A stretch of DNA of 6,679 bases, from assembly GCA_023440945.1 (NCBI GenBank), contig JAEZRL010000319.1, positions 1 to 6,679 on the forward strand, written 5' to 3'. Made by a program: the position numbers and the translations under genes. Under the pieces are notes generated by a model, which was not told the origin of the DNA, did no database searches, and saw only the letters and a list, made by a program, of their open reading frames with translations. The stretch comes from Bacteroidota bacterium. Its GTDB lineage: Bacteria > Bacteroidota > Bacteroidia > Chitinophagales > Chitinophagaceae. Below are positions 1-6,512 of this stretch, piece by piece. Numbering within the stretch: position 1 is the first letter of the stretch; the number at the start of each line of letters is the position of its first letter.

Positions 1-1775
1 TTAGCGCTCACTTCAAAATTTACAAGATGCGCATCCCAGGGCGATAATTCCTGTTGTTTGTTGTACAGGTTTTCTTTTGCATTAAGGTTGGTAATAAATC
101 TTGATTCTATTCTTTGATAAAAAAGCCTTATCCTGTTTCTGAAGATTATAATGATAAGCGGAATCACTACAACAGCGCCAATCACCGCAACGGAATGAGA
201 AAAAATTTCGTCCAGGAAAAACATCAGGAATAAAACTGCCAGCGCATTACGTGTTATTTCAAGCATTATTAATGGTCCGCGATTGTATTTGCTGTTGAGC
301 CATAATGAAGTGTAAGCAGCACCTCTTAATCTTTTTGCCATCAATGCCCAAACAAAAGGCGTCATGGCAGAAGCGCTTACAACAGCAGCTGCCACGCGGG
401 CTGCCGGCATTGGTGAAATATATTTGTAAGCTGATGGCATAATAACCTGATCTGTTATAAAGATGAGTGCAATGATGATTACGGAATTAAGCGTAATGAC
501 TTTAAGATAAGACTGCAGAACAATTTTCCAGTTGCTTTCACCACCTAATGTTTGTGTGCCGGCGCTGTAACGGTTTAAACCTTTTATCCATTTTTTTGGA
601 AGATATCTTTCAAGAAGTTTATAAACAGGCTCTGCAGACATCATCATATAGGGTGTTGCAAAAGTGGTGATAACAGATACGCCTACTGCAACAGGATACA
701 AGTAATTGCTCGTTACATTAAGCGATACGCCAAGCGTAGCGATAATAAAAGAAAATTCACCGATCTGCCCCATACTTGTTCCTGCCTGAACAGCTTGTTT
801 TAATGGCTGTCCTGCAAGCAAAGCGCCGATGGATACGTTGAGGGTTTTGCCTATCATAACGATCAGTGTTAATACTACGACAGGCACTATATGTTCGAGT
901 AATAAAGCCGGATTAATAAGCATTCCAACCGACACAAAAAATATCGCTCCAAACAGATCTTTTACAGATGCGATCAAATGTTCAATTCTTTCTCCAAACG
1001 TTGTTTCAGCCAATAAGGAGCCCATTATAAAAGCACCAAGCGCAGAAGAAAAACCAACACTATCTGCAAACACTACCATGCATAAACACAGTCCAAGCGC
1101 AACAATCAGTAATGTTTCGTTATTAATTAATGACTTTATTCTTTTAAAAAAAGTAGGCAATAAAAAAATACCCATTAAAAACCATAAGCATAAAAAGAAA
1201 AAGAGTTTGCCTACTGACCAAAGCATCTGTATTCCTTCAAATTCACGACTCACTGCAACAGTTGATAATAACACGAGTAAAACAACCGCAACAACATCTT
1301 CTATAACCAATACACCCATTACCAGTTCAGTAAAATGTTTGCCCATTAAACCAAGCTCCTGGAAAGCACGAAATATGATGGTGGTTGATGAAATACAAAT
1401 GATCCCGCCCAGAAAGATGCAGTCCATATCAGGCCAGTTGAAAAACTTCCCGGTTAGGTATCCCAGCAAAAACATCACACTTATCTCGAACACGCCGGTG
1501 ATCGTTGAAGAGCCTCCAACCCGCACAAGCTTTTTAAAACTGAACTCCAAACCCAAAGCAAATAATAGAAAAACAACACCGATGTCAGCCCAGGTTTTTA
1601 CGCTGTCCATTTCAATAATGGTGGGAAATAATTTGAAATTAGGGCCCACAAACAAGCCTGCGATAATGTAACCCAATACCATCGGTTGCTTTAATTTTTT
1701 AAAAATTAAAGTTGTAATACCTGCTGCTGCAAGTATCAATGCAAGATCTTTTATCAACTGAGGTAAGTGAGTCAT
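1..1775 (-). CDS. CPA2/Kef-type cation:proton antiporter, C-terminus cut by window edge
   Basis: An inner-membrane monovalent cation (K+ or Na+)/H+ exchanger of the CPA2 family. The frame is open from an ATG at 1775 to the left edge, giving 591 residues with no stop, so the 3' end is missing. Residues about 10-385 form the Na/H-exchanger core. Visible CPA2 signatures are an SSTT stretch in an interrupted helix (129-132), the acidic pair E159-D160 in VLVIEDVVAV (where KefC has QD and many antiporters ND or DD), and MGQIGEFSF (335-343). A second hydrophobic block follows, with likely membrane helices near 425-446, 459-480, 504-521 and 527-545. A basic amphipathic helix comes next, then PWDAHLVNFEVS (579-590), which reads like the entry to a cytosolic TrkA-C/RCK-like regulatory domain; that domain is inferred, not seen. 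In-frame stops lie directly before the ATG, fixing the start. The ion preference cannot be read from the sequence. Confidence 0.9.
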   Translation of the reverse strand, partial: MTHLPQLIKDLALILAAAGITTLIFKKLKQPMVLGYIIAGLFVGPNFKLFPTIIEMDSVKTWADIGVVFLLFALGLEFSFKKLVRVGGSSTITGVFEISVMFLLGYLTGKFFNWPDMDCIFLGGIICISSTTIIFRAFQELGLMGKHFTELVMGVLVIEDVVAVVLLVLLSTVAVSREFEGIQMLWSVGKLFFFLCLWFLMGIFLLPTFFKRIKSLINNETLLIVALGLCLCMVVFADSVGFSSALGAFIMGSLLAETTFGERIEHLIASVKDLFGAIFFVSVGMLINPALLLEHIVPVVVLTLIVMIGKTLNVSIGALLAGQPLKQAVQAGTSMGQIGEFSFIIATLGVSLNVTSNYLYPVAVGVSVITTFATPYMMMSAEPVYKLLERYLPKKWIKGLNRYSAGTQTLGGESNWKIVLQSYLKVITLNSVIIIALIFITDQVIMPSAYKYISPMPAARVAAAVVSASAMTPFVWALMAKRLRGAAYTSLWLNSKYNRGPLIMLEITRNALAVLFLMFFLDEIFSHSVAVIGAVVVIPLIIIIFRNRIRLFYQRIESRFITNLNAKENLYNKQQELSPWDAHLVNFEVSA

Positions 1776-1789
1776 AAACTATTATAAAT

Positions 1790-1795
1790 CCTCCT
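1790..1795 (-). promoter_or_regulatory. Shine-Dalgarno sequence of the antiporter gene
   Basis: The minus strand reads AGGAGG, a full anti-16S match, 14 nt before the ATG at 1775. The spacing is longer than the usual 5-9 nt, but in-frame TAA and TAG codons between the two exclude an earlier start. Strong Shine-Dalgarno sites are uncommon in Bacteroidota, so this one stands out. It could also be a chance match, given the long spacing. Confidence 0.5.
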
Positions 1796-1809
1796 GAATT
1801 TTTTTGGTG

Positions 1810-1817
1810 CAAATTTA
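1810..1817 (-). promoter_or_regulatory. Bacteroidota-type -7 promoter element for the antiporter
   Basis: The minus strand reads TAAATTTG, an exact match to TAnnTTTG, 34 nt upstream of the antiporter ATG. Transcription would start a few bases downstream and give a leader of roughly 28 nt that carries the AGGAGG site. No well-spaced TTTG -33 element was found; the nearest upstream TTTG copies are about 9 and 28 nt away. It suggests the antiporter has its own promoter rather than depending only on read-through from the YkgJ-family gene upstream. Confidence 0.5.
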
Positions 1818-1921
1818 ATTTTCAATCAAATAAACTGCTGCTTAACAAAAGCTTTTTTGAGCAATGGTATAGAGAAGAGTCGTAAAATTTTCCACTTTAG
1901 TAAAACATCCAACGCAGCTTG

Positions 1922-2401
1922 TTATTTATTCACCAGCTTTTCCAACACGTAAAAAACGATCGGGCAAAAAGTAGAATTTTTCAAAGTGATATTGGCGCGT
2001 TTCAATATTACATCTTCATTTGTATAAGGAAACCGTTCACAATCTGAAGGTCTTACTTCGTAAATAGAGCAAAAATTATCTACACCAAGAAAAGGACAAG
2101 GCGTTGAACGAACTACATAATCACCATCATCATCAAGGCGAAGATATTTTTCAATAAAATCACCTTCTTTCATTTTCAAATGCCTGCTTATTCGCTTGAT
2201 ATCAGGTGTTTTAAAACGTGGTGAATAATTCTTGCAGCACTCAGCGCATTGCAGGCAATCTATCTTTTCAAAAGCTTCTTCGTGAAGTTGCGGCAATTGT
2301 TTCAAAACTTTGTTTTTATCTGCACGCTGCAAAAACTGTTTGTATTGTTTCTGATGATCCTGCGATCTTTTTTTCCAGCTCTCCGTTTTTATTTCATTCA
2401 T
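1922..2401 (-). CDS. YkgJ-family cysteine cluster protein (UPF0153, putative metal-binding)
   Basis: A 159-residue soluble protein of the YkgJ/CxxCxxCC family (Pfam CxxCxxCC, described as a putative zinc- or iron-chelating domain). No enzymatic role is established for this group. The signature CLQCAECC supplies C49, C52, C55 and C56. Further family cysteines are C102 (in TPCPFLG), C111 (NFCSIYEVRP), C121 (SDCERFP) and C146 (TFCPI), eight in all, which fits a cluster or metal site. The first 45 residues are a charged, probably helical extension rich in K and Q. There is no signal peptide or membrane helix, so it is cytoplasmic. I chose the ATG at 2401; a TTG at 2419 would add six residues, but that TTG lies inside the predicted -7 promoter box. 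It is on the same strand as the antiporter with a 146 bp gap, so co-transcription is possible but not evident. Confidence 0.88.
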   Translation of the reverse strand: MNEIKTESWKKRSQDHQKQYKQFLQRADKNKVLKQLPQLHEEAFEKIDCLQCAECCKNYSPRFKTPDIKRISRHLKMKEGDFIEKYLRLDDDGDYVVRSTPCPFLGVDNFCSIYEVRPSDCERFPYTNEDVILKRANITLKNSTFCPIVFYVLEKLVNK

Positions 2402-2416
2402 CACTTGTGGTTGATG

Positions 2417-2424
2417 CAAAGATA
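2417..2424 (-). promoter_or_regulatory. Bacteroidota-type -7 promoter element for the YkgJ-family gene
   Basis: The minus strand reads TATCTTTG, an exact TAnnTTTG match, 15 nt upstream of the ATG at 2401. A TTG lies about 25 nt further upstream, slightly beyond the usual -33 spacing. The implied leader is very short, about 10 nt. The box contains the TTG that would be an alternative start at 2419, which argues for the ATG. Confidence 0.5.
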
Positions 2425-2438
2425 ATCAGGAATGAAGT

Positions 2439-2460
2439 GTTATAAGCGACAAGCTATAAC
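2439..2460. repeat. Imperfect inverted repeat in the divergent intergenic region
   Basis: Arms GTTATA (2439-2444) and TATAAC (2455-2460) are extended inward by GC/GC pairs (2446-2447 with 2453-2454) around one bulged A (2445) and a five-base loop. This gives an eight-pair dyad. It lies 15 bp upstream of the -7 box of the YkgJ-family gene, where the -33 region would be, so it could be a repressor or activator site. An RNA hairpin is less likely because the dyad precedes both predicted transcription starts. Confidence 0.4.
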
Positions 2461-2470
2461 TCGTTACCGA

Positions 2471-2501
2471 TTAGTTTTTATTTTTCTTTTTTTTAGTTTT
2501 T
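2471..2501. other. T-rich tract between divergent genes
   Basis: A 31-base stretch made almost only of T on the plus strand, with runs of five to eight T. It sits about 70 bp upstream of the porin promoter candidate and beyond the -33 region of the minus-strand gene. It probably acts as a bent or rigid intergenic spacer. No stem precedes it that would make it an intrinsic terminator. Confidence 0.4.
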
Positions 2502-2570
2502 CAACAAAATGAATTTCACATTTTCAGATTTCGAATTTTCCCTTTTACCATTTCATTCACAGGTTTCACT

Positions 2571-2578
2571 TTACTTTG
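2571..2578 (+). promoter_or_regulatory. Possible -7 promoter element for the porin gene
   Basis: TTACTTTG matches TAnnTTTG at all but the second position, 26 nt upstream of the porin ATG. No clear -33 TTTG is present at normal spacing. Position and similarity make it the best candidate in the region, but the match is weak. Confidence 0.3.
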
Positions 2579-2604
2579 CAGCATTGTAGTTTTTGATAAT
2601 TTTC

Positions 2605-4653
2605 ATGCGGATAAAAAAATATCTTTCATTTATTGTTTGTTTATTGCTTGGCGGCATAATGGCATCTTCTGCTTTTGCTCAGGATGATATTAATCAATTG
2701 CCTTCACGTGGCAATGTTAACTATGACAGCCAGGGAAGGCCCATCCGGAAAAACAACAATAATGATTCGCTTATTCACCGTAACCCGCTGGAAGATTCTC
2801 TTACCATTTATTATCGTTATTTCGATTCAACAAGAATTCGTTTTCTTGATTCATCTATCAATGATTTTTATAAACGTTTTCCGCTTCCTTATTACTATAA
2901 TGATCTTGGAAATTTTGGAACACCTGCACATTCTTTATTCTTCGATCCCTATATGAAACCCGGCTGGGATGCAGGTTTTCATGCTTTTGATATCTATCGT
3001 TATAAACTGGAAGACACTCGTTTTTTTTCAACTACAAGACCTTATACCGAGCTGAATTATCTTATCGGTAACAAGGCTGAGCAAATGGCTAATATTCTTC
3101 ATACGCAAAACAGGAAAAGCAATCTGAACTTTGTTTTTGAGTACCGTTTCATTACGTCGCCGGGTGCCTTAAGAAATCAAAATACCAATCACAGCAATAT
3201 GCGTATAAATGCTGATTATCAAAGCAAGAACAAACGTTATAGTTTGAATGCTATTTATATCAGCAATAAACTAAGATCGGCGGAGAACGGCGGTATAAGA
3301 AAAGATTCGAAACTCGACAGTCTTTCTTTAGGCGATCCTTTTGAAGCAGATGTTCGCATGGGCAATAATGCAACAAGCTATCGAAACTTTTTCAGTACAA
3401 ATATTCCGGCGGGAGAAGATTATAAGGATGTTACGTTCTTCTTCAGGCACTCCTATGATTTTGGCCAGAAGGATTCTCTGGTAACCGATTCTACAACATA
3501 TAAATTATTTTATCCGCGGCTTCGGCTGCAACATACTTTGCGTTATTCATCTTACCGTTATAATTTTCATGATAACAATGCTGATTCTTTAGATTATGAA
3601 ACTTATTTCAATTATAAACTACCGCGCAATATATCAGGACCAACAGATACGCTGCTTTTTCAGGACCAATGGAAAGAAATAAACAATGAATTCAGCATCA
3701 TCACTTATCCGCAAAAGAATAATTTAAGCCAGTTCTTAAAACTAAGTGCAGCTTACCAACATTTGAAAGGAACTTTTGATTCAACTGATAATAAAGTATT
3801 TAATAATATTTATGCTTCTGCAGAATACAGGAACAGAACAAAGAATCAAAAATGGGATGTAGAAGCTACAGGCCAGTTATATCTTACCGGTGATTATGCC
3901 GGAGATTATTCTGCCTATGTAAGTTTGAAAAGAGTATTAAGCAAACGTCTTGGTTCACTTGAAATTGGTTTGCATGATGTTAACCGTACGCCTTCATTTA
4001 TCAACGAACCTTTATCTGCTTTTCCGAGCATTCCTGTAGCATCTTATAAAAAAGAAAATATTGCACGTTTATTCGCAACAATCGACTTACCACAACAACT
4101 GAAATTAACAGGCAATTATTATGCAGTTACCAATTACGTTTATTTTGATAGTTTTTTAACTTCAAAACAGGAAGCTACTTTATTCAATGTGCTGCGTGTT
4201 GGCCTCGAAAAAAAAATACGGTTGAGCAGACTGTTCAACTGGTACACAGAAATTTATTTACAAAAAGCAACAGGAAACGCTCCTGTTAACCTGCCTTTGT
4301 TTTTTACAAGAAACCGCATTGCTTTGGAAGGAAATTTCTTTACCAATCTTTTCTTATCAACCGGTTTGGAAGTAAGATATTATTCACCATTTAAACCAGA
4401 TAATTATTCGCCATTAACCGGACAATTTTTTGTGCAGGATGGTTTTACAACAAACAATCGTCCTGACATCAATTATTATCTCAACTTCAGGATAAAAAGT
4501 TTTAAAGCGTTCGGTCGTATCGAAAATTTAAACACGCTCAATTACAGCTCCAATAAAGGTGTTGGCTTTACCAAACATAATTTTTTAGCGCCACATTACC
4601 CTGCACCTACGATGTGGATAAGAGTTGGTATCTGGTGGAGTTTTGTGAATTGA
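2605..4653 (+). CDS. Putative porin (Bacteroidota Porin_10-type outer-membrane beta-barrel)
   Basis: A 682-residue outer-membrane protein resembling the Bacteroidota 'putative porin' family (Pfam Porin_10). It presumably forms a diffusion channel, but the substrate is unknown. Residues 1-25 are a typical signal peptide: basic start MRIKK, a hydrophobic core, then ASSAFA before Q26. A polar stretch rich in N, D and R follows (about 26-60). The barrel shows alternating hydrophobic and aromatic strands with charged turns, e.g. LNFVFEYRFI, YSLNAIYIS and KLTGNYYAVTNYVYF. It ends in aromatic MWIRVGIWWSFVN, as expected for a final strand recognised by the BAM complex. I chose the ATG at 2605; a TTG at 2593 would put four residues (MIIF) before the signal peptide. 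It is divergent from the YkgJ-family gene and convergent with the dehydrogenase, so it is probably monocistronic. There is no TonB-dependent receptor plug and no SusD partner. Confidence 0.85.
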   Translation: MRIKKYLSFIVCLLLGGIMASSAFAQDDINQLPSRGNVNYDSQGRPIRKNNNNDSLIHRNPLEDSLTIYYRYFDSTRIRFLDSSINDFYKRFPLPYYYNDLGNFGTPAHSLFFDPYMKPGWDAGFHAFDIYRYKLEDTRFFSTTRPYTELNYLIGNKAEQMANILHTQNRKSNLNFVFEYRFITSPGALRNQNTNHSNMRINADYQSKNKRYSLNAIYISNKLRSAENGGIRKDSKLDSLSLGDPFEADVRMGNNATSYRNFFSTNIPAGEDYKDVTFFFRHSYDFGQKDSLVTDSTTYKLFYPRLRLQHTLRYSSYRYNFHDNNADSLDYETYFNYKLPRNISGPTDTLLFQDQWKEINNEFSIITYPQKNNLSQFLKLSAAYQHLKGTFDSTDNKVFNNIYASAEYRNRTKNQKWDVEATGQLYLTGDYAGDYSAYVSLKRVLSKRLGSLEIGLHDVNRTPSFINEPLSAFPSIPVASYKKENIARLFATIDLPQQLKLTGNYYAVTNYVYFDSFLTSKQEATLFNVLRVGLEKKIRLSRLFNWYTEIYLQKATGNAPVNLPLFFTRNRIALEGNFFTNLFLSTGLEVRYYSPFKPDNYSPLTGQFFVQDGFTTNNRPDINYYLNFRIKSFKAFGRIENLNTLNYSSNKGVGFTKHNFLAPHYPAPTMWIRVGIWWSFVN

Positions 4654-4657
4654 TTTT

Positions 4658-4693
4658 TTTTCTCTCCAAAGTGTTATAGAAAACGGAGAAAAA
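4658..4693. other. Weak hairpin in the convergent 3' region
   Basis: Between the stop codons of the porin (4653) and the dehydrogenase (4771), TTTT-C-TCTCC (4658-4667) can pair with GGAGA-AAAA (4685-4693). This is a nine-pair, AT-rich stem with one bulged C and a 17-base loop. Neither strand has a T-run after the stem, so it is not a canonical intrinsic terminator. It may mark a 3' end region shared by the two convergent transcripts. The rest of 4654-4770 shows no gene. Confidence 0.25.
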
Positions 4694-4770
4694 CTTCTAT
4701 GCCTTCCGGGTGTTCTGTAAAAAGACGTTTCCTTTTGTATATCACTCGTCTGTATATTCTTTTTTTATTC

Positions 4771-6297
4771 TCACAAATCAAATTTTATTCCCTGCGCTAA
4801 AGGTAATTCGTTACTCCAGTTTATTGTGTTGGTTTGTCGCCGCATATAAGCTTTCCATGCATCGGAACCACTTTCCCGTCCACCACCTGTTTCTTTTTCA
4901 CCACCAAAAGCACCGCCAATTTCTGCACCGCTTGTACCGATGTTCACATTCGCAATACCACAATCACTTCCATGATGGGATAGAAATTCTTCCGCTTCAC
5001 GCATGTTTAAGGTCATGATAGCAGAAGATAATCCTTGTGGAACACTGTTTTGTAATGCAATTGCTTCCGCCATTGTTTCATATTTAATCAGATATAAAAT
5101 CGGAGCAAACGTTTCATGTTGAACAATTGGCCAATCGTTTTGTACTTCTGCAATACATGGTTTTACATAGCATCCACTTTCAAAGCCTTTACCTTTCAAA
5201 ACATCCGGTTCGATAACAAAATTGCCCCCCTGTTGTTTACATTCTTCCACTGCTTTCAAATACATTTCTACTGCAGTTTTATCAATCAAAGGACCAACAT
5301 GATTGCTTGCTTCAAGCGGATCGCCAATGCGTAATTGTTTATAGGCGTTTACCAGTTTCTCTTTAAAAGCATCATAAACGTCTTTGTGAATGATCAATCT
5401 TCGTGTGGTGGTACAACGTTGTCCTGCAGTACCAACCGCACCGAACAAACAACCAATAAGCGCCATATCAAGGTCAGCATGTTTTGAAATAATAATTGCG
5501 TTGTTTCCTCCTAATTCCAGGATAGATTTCCCCAAACGTGCAGCAACTGCCGCGGCAACTGCTTTCCCCATCCGTGTTGAACCCGTTGCGGAAACAAGTG
5601 CAACATTTGTGTCCTTTGCTAATAATTCGCCTACTTCTATTCCGCCTTCTATCAAACAACAAACACCTTCGGGTATGTCATTTCTTTTGAAAACATCTGC
5701 TATAATTTTTTGACAGGCAACAGCGCATAAAGGCGTTTTTTCACTTGATTTCCAAACACAAACATTACCGCAAACCCATGCTATCGCAGCGTTCCAGCTC
5801 CATACGGCAACGGGAAAATTAAATGCTGAAATTATTCCCACAACACCTAATGGATGCCATTGCTCGTACATGCGATGTTTAGGTCTTTCACTATGCATGG
5901 TTAACCCGTATAATTGTTTTGATAAACCAACAGCAAAATCGCAGATGTCAATCATTTCCTGTACTTCGCCCAAACCTTCCTGCAGGCTTTTGCCCATTTC
6001 ATAACTTACCAGTTTGCCCAATGGTTCTTTGTATTTGCGTAAAGCCTCTGCAATCTGGCGAACAATTTCGCCACGTTTTGGGGCGGGCAACATTCGCCAA
6101 AGTGTAAATGCTTCCTGCGCTTTTTTTATCACTGCATCATAACATTTTTTATCTGTGCTTTCAACACTTGCTATAAGCATACCATCAACAGGTGAATAAG
6201 ATTCGATAACAGCACCGCTGCTATCTAACCATTGGTTACCTGTTGAAACACCTTTATTATTTTGCTGAATACCGAGTTGTGATAAAAAATCTTTCAT
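4771..6297 (-). CDS. amaB: ALDH7-family L-piperidine-6-carboxylate / alpha-aminoadipate semialdehyde dehydrogenase
   Basis: A cytoplasmic NAD(P)+-dependent dehydrogenase that oxidises alpha-aminoadipate 6-semialdehyde (in equilibrium with piperideine-6-carboxylate) to alpha-aminoadipate in lysine catabolism. At 508 residues it is full length and strongly resembles human antiquitin, ALDH7A1. Visible catalytic residues are N160 (NFP), K183 (WKSSEKTP), general base E261 (ELGGNN), nucleophile C295 (GQRCTTTRR) and E395 (ETFAP). E114 (GEVQEMIDICD) and R294 align with human E121 and R301, reported as substrate-recognition residues. The C-terminal block from GSDCGIANVNIGTSGAEIGG to LPLAQGIKF is diagnostic of ALDH7. 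E186, at the position of ALDH2 E195, suggests a preference for NAD+. The ATG at 6297 gives the expected N-terminus; an ATG just upstream is out of frame. No other lysine-degradation gene is in the window. The symbol follows Pseudomonas usage; pcd is an alternative name. Confidence 0.93.
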   Translation of the reverse strand: MKDFLSQLGIQQNNKGVSTGNQWLDSSGAVIESYSPVDGMLIASVESTDKKCYDAVIKKAQEAFTLWRMLPAPKRGEIVRQIAEALRKYKEPLGKLVSYEMGKSLQEGLGEVQEMIDICDFAVGLSKQLYGLTMHSERPKHRMYEQWHPLGVVGIISAFNFPVAVWSWNAAIAWVCGNVCVWKSSEKTPLCAVACQKIIADVFKRNDIPEGVCCLIEGGIEVGELLAKDTNVALVSATGSTRMGKAVAAAVAARLGKSILELGGNNAIIISKHADLDMALIGCLFGAVGTAGQRCTTTRRLIIHKDVYDAFKEKLVNAYKQLRIGDPLEASNHVGPLIDKTAVEMYLKAVEECKQQGGNFVIEPDVLKGKGFESGCYVKPCIAEVQNDWPIVQHETFAPILYLIKYETMAEAIALQNSVPQGLSSAIMTLNMREAEEFLSHHGSDCGIANVNIGTSGAEIGGAFGGEKETGGGRESGSDAWKAYMRRQTNTINWSNELPLAQGIKFDL

Positions 6298-6317
6298 TTG
6301 AAAATCATTTATTATTT

Positions 6318-6325
6318 CAAGAGTA
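6318..6325 (-). promoter_or_regulatory. Possible -7 promoter element for the dehydrogenase
   Basis: The minus strand reads TACTCTTG, one mismatch from TAnnTTTG, 20 nt upstream of the ATG at 6297. No properly spaced -33 TTTG was seen. Its complement holds the purine stretch in front of the small plus-strand ORF at 6328, so the two readings overlap. Confidence 0.25.
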
Positions 6326-6327
6326 AG

Positions 6328-6468
6328 ATGAACTTGTCGTTTTATAAGTTAGCATTTATAGAACGCAAGATAGAAGAAATTAAAAAGCTGATTAAGTTAA
6401 GAAAAGTATTAATTGAAACACGATATTTTATGCAGAAGAACGGAATGGATTCCCAGAAATCCCGATGA
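6328..6468 (+). CDS. Possible small protein of 46 residues, unrecognised
   Basis: An ATG at 6328 opens a 46-codon frame ending in TGA at 6468. The predicted product is lysine-, isoleucine- and glutamate-rich, with a likely amphipathic helix (FIERKIEEIKKLIKLRK, residues 10-26) and a polar tail ending SQKSR. There is no signal peptide and no recognised domain. A weak purine stretch (AAGAG, 6319-6323) precedes the ATG. It is divergent from the dehydrogenase, with only 30 bp between the start codons. A second frame opening near the end (about 6418-6487) reads TEWIPRNPDETLKLV before its stop, so this could be the remnant of a longer gene broken by a frameshift. It could equally be a chance ORF in AT-rich intergenic DNA. 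Confidence 0.3.
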   Translation: MNLSFYKLAFIERKIEEIKKLIKLRKVLIETRYFMQKNGMDSQKSR

Positions 6469-6512
6469 AACGCTAAAGCTTGTATAACAACAGATAAATA
6501 CTCTGTTCATAG

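Noticed and set aside
1..3. TAA on the minus strand at the left edge as the antiporter stop
   Set aside because: The antiporter frame uses positions 5-3 as its last full codon (GCT), so this TAA is out of frame and the gene continues past the edge.
829..1671. A 280-codon open frame on the plus strand
   Set aside because: It lies wholly antisense to the antiporter, whose translation has clear family motifs. The plus-strand product is a low-complexity S/T/N/P/K-rich sequence with no domain.
1845..1860. AAAAGCTTTT palindrome in the gap upstream of the antiporter
   Set aside because: It is short, AT-rich, without a usable loop and not placed relative to any promoter element. Chance occurrence is likely.
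2218..2445. A 75-codon plus-strand frame
   Set aside because: It is antisense to the YkgJ-family gene, which carries the conserved cysteine motif.
2675..2956. A 93-codon plus-strand frame inside the porin gene
   Set aside because: It is an out-of-frame shadow of the porin, with no motif of its own.
4654..4770. Intrinsic terminator in the convergent gap
   Set aside because: The only stem found is AT-rich with a 17-base loop, and no T-run follows it on either strand.
4710..5018. A 102-codon plus-strand frame, and others at 5116-5334, 5390-5713 and 5919-6107, plus a minus-strand frame at 5474-5662
   Set aside because: All overlap the ALDH7 gene in the wrong frame or strand, and their translations have no recognisable domain.
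6489..6507. Hairpin AACAG/CTGTT between the small ORF and the right-edge gene as a terminator
   Set aside because: The stem has only five pairs, with a nine-base loop and no following T-run, so it is likely to occur by chance.
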